Part shown: one piece after another, positions 5,900-11,948 of the stretch
Position numbering within the stretch: the first letter of the stretch is position 1
Layout: each line of letters opens with the position of its first letter
Assembly: GCA_013813135.1 (NCBI GenBank)
Contig: JACCSF010000062.1
Span: forward strand, 1-11,948
DNA: 11,948 bases
Source of the DNA: Thermoleophilaceae bacterium
Lineage (GTDB): Bacteria > Actinomycetota > Thermoleophilia > Solirubrobacterales > Thermoleophilaceae
Direction: 5' to 3'
Translations under genes and position numbers: made by a program
The notes under the pieces: generated by a model
Told to the model about the DNA's origin: nothing
What the model saw: only the letters and a program-made list of their open reading frames with translations
Databases searched by the model: none

Positions 5900-6691
5900 A
5901 TGGAGACCAATCTCAAGGCGATAGAGCTCAAGGACCTCTGGCGCCGCTACAAGGACGACAGGGACGAAAAGGCGCGTGAGCGCCTAGTTCTCGCGTACGC
6001 GCCCCTCGTCAAGTACGTAGCCGGCCGGATGTCGAGCGGCCTGCCCTCGCACGTCGAGGAATCCGACCTGATCTCCTACGGCCTGCTCGGGCTGATCTCG
6101 GCGATCGAGCGCTTCGAGCCCGAGCGCGAGATCAAGTTCGAGACGTTTGCGATCACCCGTATCAAGGGCTCGATCATCGACGAGCTGCGCTCGCTCGACT
6201 GGGTGCCGCGCTCCGTGCGCACGAAGGCACGCGAGATCGAGCGCATGAACGCGAAGCTGGAGCACCAACTGCACCGGGCGCCCACCGACGAGGAGATGGC
6301 CAACGGGCTCGAGGTCACGGTGGACGAGTTCCAGGAGTCGCTCGTGCGCATCTCGAACTCGTCCGTGGTCGCGCTCGACGAGCTCTGGACGGTGTCCGAC
6401 TCCTCCGGCGACCAGGTGTCCCTGCTGGACACGATCCAGGATCCGCAGGCGGCCGATCCGGCGACGGAGATGGATACCACCGAGATGAAGGACCGCTTGG
6501 CGGACGCGATCGCGCGCCTGCCCGAGCGGGAGAAGCTCGTGGTCGCCCTCTACTACTACGAGAACCTGACCCTGCGGGAGATCGGCGAGGTGCTCGGAGT
6601 CACCGAATCGCGCGTCTCGCAGCTGCACACGAAGGCCGTGCTGCGGCTGAAGTCGCGCCTGCAGGGGGATCCGCTGGCCGACGCGGAGTAG
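5900..6691 (+). CDS. RNA polymerase sigma factor, FliA/WhiG (sigma-28) family
   Basis: This 263-residue group 3 sigma factor directs RNA polymerase to a specialised promoter set (flagellar genes for FliA, sporulation genes for WhiG). Region 2 covers about residues 28-106 (LVLAYAPLVKYVAGRM; DLISYGLLGLISAIERFEP; FETFAITRIKGSIIDELRSLDWVPRSVR). Region 3 covers about 107-165 (KAREIERMNAKLEHQL, then PTDEEMANGLEVTVDEF). Region 4 covers about 200-256, with the helix-turn-helix LTLREIGEVLGVTESRVSQLHTKA. No region is missing. ATG 5900 is chosen because homologues begin about ten residues before LWRRY; ATG 5861 would add a tail overlapping the recombinase. The gene lies next to a Xer gene, as whiG does in other actinobacteria as far as I recall, and directly before partner-switching genes, which suggests its activity is controlled after translation. 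No flagellar genes are in the window, so WhiG-like or general regulation is as likely as motility. Confidence 0.93.
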   Translation: METNLKAIELKDLWRRYKDDRDEKARERLVLAYAPLVKYVAGRMSSGLPSHVEESDLISYGLLGLISAIERFEPEREIKFETFAITRIKGSIIDELRSLDWVPRSVRTKAREIERMNAKLEHQLHRAPTDEEMANGLEVTVDEFQESLVRISNSSVVALDELWTVSDSSGDQVSLLDTIQDPQAADPATEMDTTEMKDRLADAIARLPEREKLVVALYYYENLTLREIGEVLGVTESRVSQLHTKAVLRLKSRLQGDPLADAE

Positions 6692-6697
6692 GGGGAG
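6691..6697 (+). promoter_or_regulatory. Ribosome binding site suggesting a CTG start at 6705
   Basis: GGGGGAG overlaps the last base of the sigma factor stop codon and ends 7 bases before a CTG at 6705 (another follows at 6708), both in frame with the phosphatase gene. There is no ATG, GTG or TTG in that frame between here and the GTG at 6768, and that GTG has no clear ribosome binding site of its own. Confidence 0.4.
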
Positions 6698-6767
6698 CTA
6701 CCCGCTGCTGCGTCGCTCGCACCGCTATCGGGACGAGGTCGCAGTCCGGGCGCGTCAGCAGGCCGGC

Positions 6768-9110
6768 GTGGCCGAGCTCGGGCAGCGGGCGCTCGCCGGC
6801 GTGGAACTGGACGAGCTGATCGCCGAGGCGGTGGCCCTGGCCGCCCGCGAGCTGGGGGCCGAGTACGCCTCGGTGCTCGAGCTGACCGGCGACGGCCGCG
6901 GCCTGCTCGTGCGCGGCGGCTACGGTTTCCCCGAGGGCGTCATCGCCGGCGTGCTCGGGGCGGGCACGGACGAGCTTCCCGGGTACGCCCTCCAATCGGA
7001 CGGGCCGTTGATCATCGTCGACTTCGCGGCCGAGACGCGCTTCGGGCCCTCGCCCCTTCAGCGCGACCTGGGATCGGTGAGTGGGATCGCCGCTCCGATC
7101 GGTGCGCGCGGCCGCCAGTTCGGGGTGATCGATGCGCACGGCCCTACGCCGCGGCAGTTCAGCCGCGACGACGCCCACTTCCTCCAGGCGCTCGCCAACG
7201 TGATCGGCGCCGCAGCCGAGCGGGCCCGCCACGAGGAGGAGGTGCGCGACTCCGAGGCGCGCTTCCGCGAGCTCGCCGACACAACCCCGGCGCTCATGTG
7301 GATGACCGACGCCGAGGGCGACGTGACCTTCGTCAACAAGGGCTGGCTGCGGTTCACCGGTCGCGAGCTGCAGGAGGACCTGGGCGACACGTTCGGCCTG
7401 AGCGCCCACCCCGCCGACCGCGACGACCTGCTCACGCGCTGGCGGGACTCTTTCGCGCGGCGCAACGAGTTCCGTTTCGAGTACCGGCTGATGGCCCGCG
7501 CCGGCAGCTACCGCTGGGTGCTGGAGGTCGGGATCCCGCGCTTTGCCGGCGGAGAGTTCGTTGGGTACGTCGGCACTGCCACCGACATCCACGAGCGCAA
7601 GCAGATGGAGGACGCGCTGCGCATGTCAGAGGCGAGCTTCCGCGACCTCGCCGACAGCGCGCCGGTGATGATCTGGACGACGGACGAGCGCGGCCTGGTG
7701 ACCTTCGTGAACGCGGGCTGGCTGGCGTACACGGGCACCACCCTGGAGGAGGAGCTGGGGGAGAGCTGGGCCTTCGGAGTGCATCGCGAGGACGCCCCGA
7801 TGGTGGTCTCCGCCTGGCACGAGGTGCTCGCGCGCCGGCAGCTGTGGGAGCGCGAGTACCGGCTGCGGGCCCAGGGCGGCGAGTACCGCTGGATCGCCGA
7901 GCGCGGGGTTCCGCGCTTCGAGGACGGGGTCTTTGTCGGCTACGTGGGCACCGCGATCGACATCCACGAGCGCAAGACGATGGAGGGGCAGCTGCGCGAG
8001 GTCTACGAGCGCGAGCACACGATCGCCGAGACCCTCCAGCGCAGCCTGCTGCCGGAGCGCCTGCCGCGCATCGAGGGGCTGGAGATCGCCGCCCGTTACC
8101 TGCCGGCCGGGGAGGGGGCGGCGATCGGAGGCGACTGGTACGACGCGCTCGAGCGCCCCGACGGGAGGGTGGCGCTCGTGGTGGGCGACGTCGTCGGCCA
8201 CGGGCTGCGGGCGGCAGCGACCATGGGCCAGCTGCGCAACGCATTCCGCGCGTACGGGCTGGCGGAGAGCTCGCCCGCGGAGGTGATGGCCAGGGTCAAC
8301 CGGTTGGTGATGAGCGGCGAGGAGGACGCCATGGCCACGGTGCTCTACCTCGTGCTCGACCGCGAGACGGGCGAGGTTCGGTTCGCCAGCGCCGGGCATC
8401 CGCCGCCGTTGGTGCTGGCCGCGGAGGGGGCGCACTTCCTCGAGGGGGGCCGTGCCGTCCCGATCGGGGCCGTCGATCCCGGCGTGTTTCGCGAGGCGAC
8501 GGCCGTGCTGCCCAAGGACGCCTCGCTGCTGCTCTACACCGACGGCCTGGTCGAGCGGCGCGACGAGCCGCTCGAACGGCGCCTCGACGCGCTCGCCGAG
8601 GTGGCCGACCGCGCCGAGGGAGGGCTCGAGGGGCTGTGCGACGCGGTACTGGCCGGCGTGATCGGCGAGCGCATGCCGAGCGACGACGTGGCGCTGCTGG
8701 CGGTGCGCCCGCGCCCGGTGGCCACCGAATCGATCCGCTTCACGCTCCCCGCGGAGCCGGAGTCGCTGCCCGGCCTGCGGCGCCGGCTGGCGCGCTTCCT
8801 GCAGGCCGCGGGCGCCGACGAGATCGAGACCTATGAGATCACGCTGACCGTCTGCGAGGCGGCGGGCAACGCGATCGAGCATGCTTACGGGCCTGGCGAC
8901 GCTACCTTCGACGTGGAGGCCAGCGTCGACGCCGACGACCTCGTCGCGACGGTGAGCGACAGGGGCAACTGGCGTGAACGGCGCGGCACGCACCGAGGCC
9001 GCGGGCTGAACATCATCGAGGGCCTGATGGACCAGGTCGAGGTTTCGAGCGAGCAGGGAGGCACGGTGGTACGCATGAGGAGGCGGCTGGGGAGGACGCG
9101 AGCCGCGTGA
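6768..9110 (+). CDS. GAF-PAS-PAS-PP2C (SpoIIE/RsbU) phosphatase fused to an anti-sigma HATPase
   Basis: This 780-residue cytoplasmic sensor-phosphatase-kinase is counted from GTG 6768. A GAF domain covers about 1-134. Two closely similar PAS domains follow, at 141-260 and 266-384, each ending VGYVGTA.DIHERK. The PP2C phosphatase (about 405-646) has metal-binding GGDWYD at 453-458, GDVVGHG at 473-479, TDGL at 591-594 and SDD at 638-640. A C-terminal HATPase_c domain of RsbW/SpoIIAB type (about 656-772) has N-box E697-AAG-N701-AIEH, DRGNW at 731-735 and the GRGLNI lid. All key residues are present, so both dephosphorylation of a STAS partner and its phosphorylation look possible. The layout recalls Streptomyces OsaC and M. 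tuberculosis Rv1364c. It lies downstream of the sigma gene and overlaps the STAS gene. Coding similarity seems to extend upstream (YRDEVAVRARQQAGVAELGQ), so the true start may be CTG 6705 or 6708. Confidence 0.93.
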   Translation: MAELGQRALAGVELDELIAEAVALAARELGAEYASVLELTGDGRGLLVRGGYGFPEGVIAGVLGAGTDELPGYALQSDGPLIIVDFAAETRFGPSPLQRDLGSVSGIAAPIGARGRQFGVIDAHGPTPRQFSRDDAHFLQALANVIGAAAERARHEEEVRDSEARFRELADTTPALMWMTDAEGDVTFVNKGWLRFTGRELQEDLGDTFGLSAHPADRDDLLTRWRDSFARRNEFRFEYRLMARAGSYRWVLEVGIPRFAGGEFVGYVGTATDIHERKQMEDALRMSEASFRDLADSAPVMIWTTDERGLVTFVNAGWLAYTGTTLEEELGESWAFGVHREDAPMVVSAWHEVLARRQLWEREYRLRAQGGEYRWIAERGVPRFEDGVFVGYVGTAIDIHERKTMEGQLREVYEREHTIAETLQRSLLPERLPRIEGLEIAARYLPAGEGAAIGGDWYDALERPDGRVALVVGDVVGHGLRAAATMGQLRNAFRAYGLAESSPAEVMARVNRLVMSGEEDAMATVLYLVLDRETGEVRFASAGHPPPLVLAAEGAHFLEGGRAVPIGAVDPGVFREATAVLPKDASLLLYTDGLVERRDEPLERRLDALAEVADRAEGGLEGLCDAVLAGVIGERMPSDDVALLAVRPRPVATESIRFTLPAEPESLPGLRRRLARFLQAAGADEIETYEITLTVCEAAGNAIEHAYGPGDATFDVEASVDADDLVATVSDRGNWRERRGTHRGRGLNIIEGLMDQVEVSSEQGGTVVRMRRRLGRTRAA

Positions 9111-9451
9111 CCACGCTCGCGGAGATCGACGTCGAGCGCCGGGGCGGCACGGTCTTGGCGCGCCTGACCGGCGAGGTGGACATGACCAACGCCGCTCACG
9201 TGCGCGACGAGCTGCTCGCCGCCGTGCCCAACGACGTGCTTGCGCTCGTGGTCGACCTGGAGGGCTGCCTCTACCTCGACTCGGCGGCGATCGAGGTGGT
9301 CTTCGACATCTCCCGGCGCCTGCAGCGGCGCCGCCAGGAGCTGCGCCTGGTGGTACCCGACTCCTCGCCGCTCGGCCGCGTGCTGGCCTTGACCGACGTG
9401 AACAGCGTGGCACCGGTTCACACCACCCTGGGGGCGGCGCTGGCGCAGTAG
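9107..9451 (+). CDS. STAS-domain anti-anti-sigma factor
   Basis: This 114-residue single-domain protein is of the SpoIIAA/RsbV type. It binds an anti-sigma kinase and frees the sigma factor when a conserved serine is unphosphorylated. The fold is readable: VLARLTGEVDMTNAAHVRDEL at the front, then VVDLEGCLYLDSAAIEVVFDI, where S59 in LDSAA aligns with the phosphorylated serine. LRLVVPDSSPLGRVLALTDV follows as the last strand and helix. The GTG start overlaps the TGA of the phosphatase gene (GTGA), so the two are translationally coupled and probably made in equal amounts. It is the obvious substrate of the neighbouring PP2C and HATPase domains. The residue after the serine is Ala rather than the common Ser/Gly, which is a minor variation. 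Confidence 0.93.
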   Translation: MTTLAEIDVERRGGTVLARLTGEVDMTNAAHVRDELLAAVPNDVLALVVDLEGCLYLDSAAIEVVFDISRRLQRRRQELRLVVPDSSPLGRVLALTDVNSVAPVHTTLGAALAQ

Positions 9452-9476
9452 TCTGCAGAGCCGGGCTTTCGAGGGA

Positions 9477-9481
9477 AGGAG
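9477..9481 (+). promoter_or_regulatory. Strong Shine-Dalgarno for the EF-G-like gene
   Basis: AGGAG (within GGGAAGGAGAT) ends 4 bases before the ATG at 9486. It is the best ribosome binding site in the window and fixes this start. The 34-base gap after the STAS gene shows no terminator or promoter, so the EF-G-like gene may be the last member of the sigma/partner-switch transcript. Confidence 0.8.
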
Positions 9482-9485
9482 ATCA

Positions 9486-11561
9486 ATGGCGCACGAATCG
9501 CCGAAGCGGATCCGCAACGTTGCCTTGGTGGGCCACCGAGGCAGCGGGAAGACCTCCGTGAACGAGGCTCTCCTGTTCACGGCCGGCGCGATCAACCGGC
9601 TCGGCTCGGTGGCCGACGGCACAACGGTCTCCGACTCGGCTTCCGACGAGAAGGCGCGCGAGATGTCGATCTCCGCGAGCCTCTCGTCGTTTCGCTGGGA
9701 TGACCGCAAGGTCAACCTGATCGACACGCCCGGCGAGCCCAGCTTCGTAGCCGACGCGCTCTGCGCTCTGCGCGTGTGCGAGGGCGCCGTGTTCGTCGTC
9801 AACGGGGTGATGGGCGGGGAGGTCACCACGAGCCGGCTCTGGGAGCGCGCCTCCGACCTCGGACTGGCCCGGATCCTGTTCGTGAACATGCTCGACCGCG
9901 AGCGCGCCGACTTCTTCCGCGCGCTCGACTCGCTCAAGCAGGCCTTCGGCCAGCACGTGGTCGCCACGGAGATCCCGATCGGCTCGGAGCACGAGCTCGA
10001 GGGCGTGATCGACCTGATCGACATGAAGGCCTACCGCTACGACGGCGACGGCCGCGACAACTGCTCGCAGATACCGATCCCCGACGAGCTCGCCGACCGG
10101 GCGCAGGAGATGCGCGAGAAGCTGATGGACGAGGTGGCGGAGGTCTCCGACGAGCTGATGGAGCGCTACCTCGAGGGCGAGGAGATCTCGCACGAGGAGA
10201 CCGTCGCGGCGCTCAAGACCGGCGTGACCGAGGGCCATCTGTTCCCCGTCACCTGCGGCGCCGCCACCCGCAACCTGGGCATCAACCGGCTCCTGGACGC
10301 CTTCGTCGAGGACCTTCCCTCACCGGCGAAGCGCGGCGCGATCGACCTGGATGGCGTGTCGCTGGAGCCGGACGAGTCGAAGGAGACGGTGGCGTTCGTC
10401 TTCAAGACGCTCGCGGACCCCTACGCGGGCCGGCTCAACCTCTTCCGCGTCTACCAGGGCGTGCTCAAGCACGACTCGCAGGTGCACAACTGCCGCGCCC
10501 ACGTCAAGGAGCGCATCGGTCAGCTGCTCACCCCGCAGGGCAAGGACACGGAGCACGCCGACGAGTTCGGACCGGGCGACATCGGCTCGGTGGCCAAGCT
10601 CAAGGAGACGCGGGCCGGCGACGTGCTGGCGGGGAAGGACGGTGAGATCCCGCTGTCGCTCCCCGCCATGCCGCGCCCTGTGATGGCCTTCGCGATCGAG
10701 GCGAAGGCGAAGGGCGACGAGGAGAAGATGGGCCAGGCCCTGCGCCGCCTGCAGGAGGAGGACCCCACGATCGACTTCCACCGCGACGAGCAGACCGGGG
10801 AGCAGATCCTGGCTGGGATCACGCAGATCCACGTGGAGGTGATCGTCGACCGCATGAAGGAGCGCTTCGGCGCCGAGGTGGAGCTCCACCAGCCGCACGT
10901 CCCGTACCGCGAGGCGATCAAGGGCAGCGCCAAGTCGCGCGCGCGCTACAAGAAGCAGACCGGCGGGCGCGGGCAGTTCGCCGACTGCCACATCGAGATC
11001 GAGCCGCTCCCGCACGGCGAGGGCTTCGAGTTCGTGAACGCGATCAAGGGCGGCGTGATCCCCGGTGGCTTCATCCCGGCCGTGGAGAAGGGCGTGCGCG
11101 ACGCGATGCGGGCGGGCGTCGTCGCCGGCTTTCCGGTGCAGAACGTCCGCGTGCGGCTGTTCGACGGGCAGCACCACTCGGTCGACTCATCGGAGATGGC
11201 GTTCAAGATCGCCGGCTCGATGGCGTTCAAGGACGCCATGGAGAACGCCCAGGCCGTCCTGATGGAGCCGATCATGATGGTGACCGTGACGGTCCCGGAA
11301 GAGACAGTCGGCGACGTGATCGGCGACCTCAACTCGCGCCGCGGCCGGCCGCTCGGCATGGACCCGAAGGGCACCGTGACCGAAGTCAAGGCCGAGGTGC
11401 CGATGGCGGAGATGCTCAGCTACGCGCCTGACCTGCGCGCCATCACCGGCGGCCAGGGCGAGTACTCGATGGAGCTGGCCCGCTACGAGGAGATCCCGGC
11501 CCACATCGCGCAATCCGTCGTGCAGGAGGCCGCCCGCGAGCAGGAGGCGGTCAAGGCTTGA
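9486..11561 (+). CDS. fusA2: Elongation factor G-like protein (EF-G2)
   Basis: This 691-residue protein has the full five-domain EF-G length. G1 is GHRGSGKT at residues 16-23. The switch I region reads AREMSIS where EF-G has RGITI. G3 is D80-TPG-E84 where EF-G has DTPGH, so the catalytic His is Glu. G4 is N134-M-L-D137 instead of NKxD, and the G5 segment is CGAA (257-260) instead of GSA. Domain II covers about 300-385, domain III about 405-475, domain IV about 480-600 (YKKQTGGRGQFADCHIEIEP, then GGVIPGGFIPAVEKG) and domain V about 605-680 (LMEPIMMVTVTVPE, RRGRPLGM, YSMELARYEEIP). The mimicry domains are well kept while the GTP site is altered. This is typical of EF-G2/FusA2 paralogues, whose translocase activity is doubtful. 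It may act in ribosome rescue or recycling under stress. The usual fusA partners rpsL, rpsG and tuf are absent. Confidence 0.92.
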   Translation: MAHESPKRIRNVALVGHRGSGKTSVNEALLFTAGAINRLGSVADGTTVSDSASDEKAREMSISASLSSFRWDDRKVNLIDTPGEPSFVADALCALRVCEGAVFVVNGVMGGEVTTSRLWERASDLGLARILFVNMLDRERADFFRALDSLKQAFGQHVVATEIPIGSEHELEGVIDLIDMKAYRYDGDGRDNCSQIPIPDELADRAQEMREKLMDEVAEVSDELMERYLEGEEISHEETVAALKTGVTEGHLFPVTCGAATRNLGINRLLDAFVEDLPSPAKRGAIDLDGVSLEPDESKETVAFVFKTLADPYAGRLNLFRVYQGVLKHDSQVHNCRAHVKERIGQLLTPQGKDTEHADEFGPGDIGSVAKLKETRAGDVLAGKDGEIPLSLPAMPRPVMAFAIEAKAKGDEEKMGQALRRLQEEDPTIDFHRDEQTGEQILAGITQIHVEVIVDRMKERFGAEVELHQPHVPYREAIKGSAKSRARYKKQTGGRGQFADCHIEIEPLPHGEGFEFVNAIKGGVIPGGFIPAVEKGVRDAMRAGVVAGFPVQNVRVRLFDGQHHSVDSSEMAFKIAGSMAFKDAMENAQAVLMEPIMMVTVTVPEETVGDVIGDLNSRRGRPLGMDPKGTVTEVKAEVPMAEMLSYAPDLRAITGGQGEYSMELARYEEIPAHIAQSVVQEAAREQEAVKA

Positions 11562-11569
11562 GGCCCGAA

Positions 11570-11590
11570 GCACCCGGCCAGGCAGGGTGC
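11570..11590 (+). terminator. Hairpin after the EF-G-like gene
   Basis: Nine bases past the stop, GCACCC (11570-11575) and GGGTGC (11585-11590) form a perfect 6-bp stem around a 9-base loop. There is no T-tract. Given the promoter-like element and new gene just downstream, it may end the upstream transcript. Confidence 0.38.
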
Positions 11591-11615
11591 GCAGGGGGTG
11601 GCGTCGAAGCCGCCC

Positions 11616-11621
11616 TATCAT
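11616..11621 (+). promoter_or_regulatory. -10 element TATCAT for a leaderless transcript
   Basis: TATCAT ends 7 bases before the GTG at 11629, which puts the predicted transcription start on the G of the start codon. No Shine-Dalgarno is present upstream of this GTG, consistent with leaderless translation. No good -35 is visible. It is the best of the three TANNNT-to-start arrangements in the window. Confidence 0.5.
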
Positions 11622-11628
11622 CGGGGCG

Positions 11629-11948
11629 GTGAAGAAGGAGCTCAGGCCGGTCCACGACATCGTGACGTGCGATGTCTGCGGCCGCACGATCCTGAAGGGG
11701 GAGCGCGCCGAGTCCTACCTCGCCCCGGGCGGGCACCGCCATCAGGTCTGCGACCTGTGTTCGCTGCGAGCTCAGCACGAGGGCTGGATTCGGGAGTCGG
11801 CCGCGGGCGACATGCCTACGGGCCTTCCGCGCTCGGAGCCGCGCCGCGGCGTGCTGAGCCGGCTGCGCCGGCGGCGCGGCCCGGAGCCGGCTCCCGCGGA
11901 TGCCGAGATGGGCGAGCACGAGGCCACCTACGGCGCGGACACCGGGGC
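11629..11948 (+). CDS. Putative zinc-binding protein with two CxxC motifs (3' end beyond window)
   Basis: At least 106 residues are visible, open to the right edge. The first 55 residues look like a compact zinc ribbon: C14-DV-C17 in VTCDVCGRTILKGERAE and C41-DL-C44 in HRHQVCDLCSLRAQHEGW, with His36 and His38 between them as possible extra ligands. After residue 58 the sequence turns Pro/Arg/Glu-rich (PRRGVLSRLRRRRGPEPAPADAE) and is probably a disordered linker to something outside the window. I cannot name the function; DNA or RNA binding is possible from the ribbon and the basic patch. The GTG start is chosen from the TATCAT element 7 bases upstream and because the frame opens with MKKELRP just before the first CxxC. 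It is a separate unit from the EF-G-like gene, with a 67-base gap. Confidence 0.72.
   Translation, partial: MKKELRPVHDIVTCDVCGRTILKGERAESYLAPGGHRHQVCDLCSLRAQHEGWIRESAAGDMPTGLPRSEPRRGVLSRLRRRRGPEPAPADAEMGEHEATYGADTG

Noticed and set aside
7185..7925. The two similar PAS domains as a recent gene-internal duplication.
   Set aside because: They are similar in layout and in the VGYVGTA.DIHERK ending but diverged elsewhere. Tandem PAS domains are common in this family, so I do not list it as a finding.
7626..9413. A 595-codon minus-strand open frame opposite the phosphatase and STAS genes.
   Set aside because: It is Arg/Pro/Gln-rich shadow sequence with no recognisable domain.

Overview
The window is very GC-rich DNA (third codon positions almost all G or C) from a high-GC Gram-positive-type bacterium. 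The gene set fits an actinobacterium, and the closest match in my judgement is class Thermoleophilia (Solirubrobacterales-like). Pointers are a FliA/WhiG-type sigma factor next to a Xer recombinase, a SpoIIE-type phosphatase fused to an anti-sigma kinase domain, an EF-G2-like GTPase, a VanW-like/YkuD L,D-transpeptidase, and an epimerase-like protein with a C-terminal helical module that I associate with this group. This placement is an inference from gene content, not from a marker gene. No tRNA, rRNA, transposase, prophage or CRISPR array is visible.

Layout. Bases 1-103 form a strong long-range foldback with a central bubble, a candidate structured RNA (6S-like in shape only) that may begin left of the window. 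A minus-strand 5-formyltetrahydrofolate cyclo-ligase-family gene (221-934) converges on it. Divergent from that gene, a two-gene operon starts at 989: a PlsC-type acyltransferase and, overlapping it by ATGA, an epimerase-like Rossmann protein with a coiled coil. The 5' end of the second gene carries a perfect 39-bp tandem repeat, each copy holding a 9-bp hairpin. A membrane-anchored L,D-transpeptidase follows (3653-4684). It converges, through a GC-rich terminator hairpin, on a small minus-strand gene of unknown function (4731-5003). The 5' end of that small gene overlaps head-to-head with the start of a Xer tyrosine recombinase (4960-5886).

The centre is a regulatory block on the plus strand: a FliA/WhiG-family sigma factor (5900-6691); a GAF-PAS-PAS-PP2C-HATPase protein (6768-9110, possibly starting at a CTG near 6705); and a STAS anti-anti-sigma factor overlapping it by GTGA (9107-9451). 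Together these hold every part of a partner-switching pathway: sensor, phosphatase, kinase/anti-sigma, antagonist and a candidate sigma target. An EF-G2-like translation GTPase with altered nucleotide-binding motifs follows (9486-11561). The window ends inside a gene for a small double-CxxC protein (from 11629).

Points most worth following are the partner-switch module beside a WhiG/FliA-type rather than SigB-type sigma factor; the epimerase homologue that has lost its catalytic Tyr/Lys pair; the in-frame hairpin repeat; the likely non-ATG start of the phosphatase; the EF-G2 motif changes; and the structured RNA at the left edge. I found no clear evidence of a wholly new multi-gene system; most genes belong to known families.
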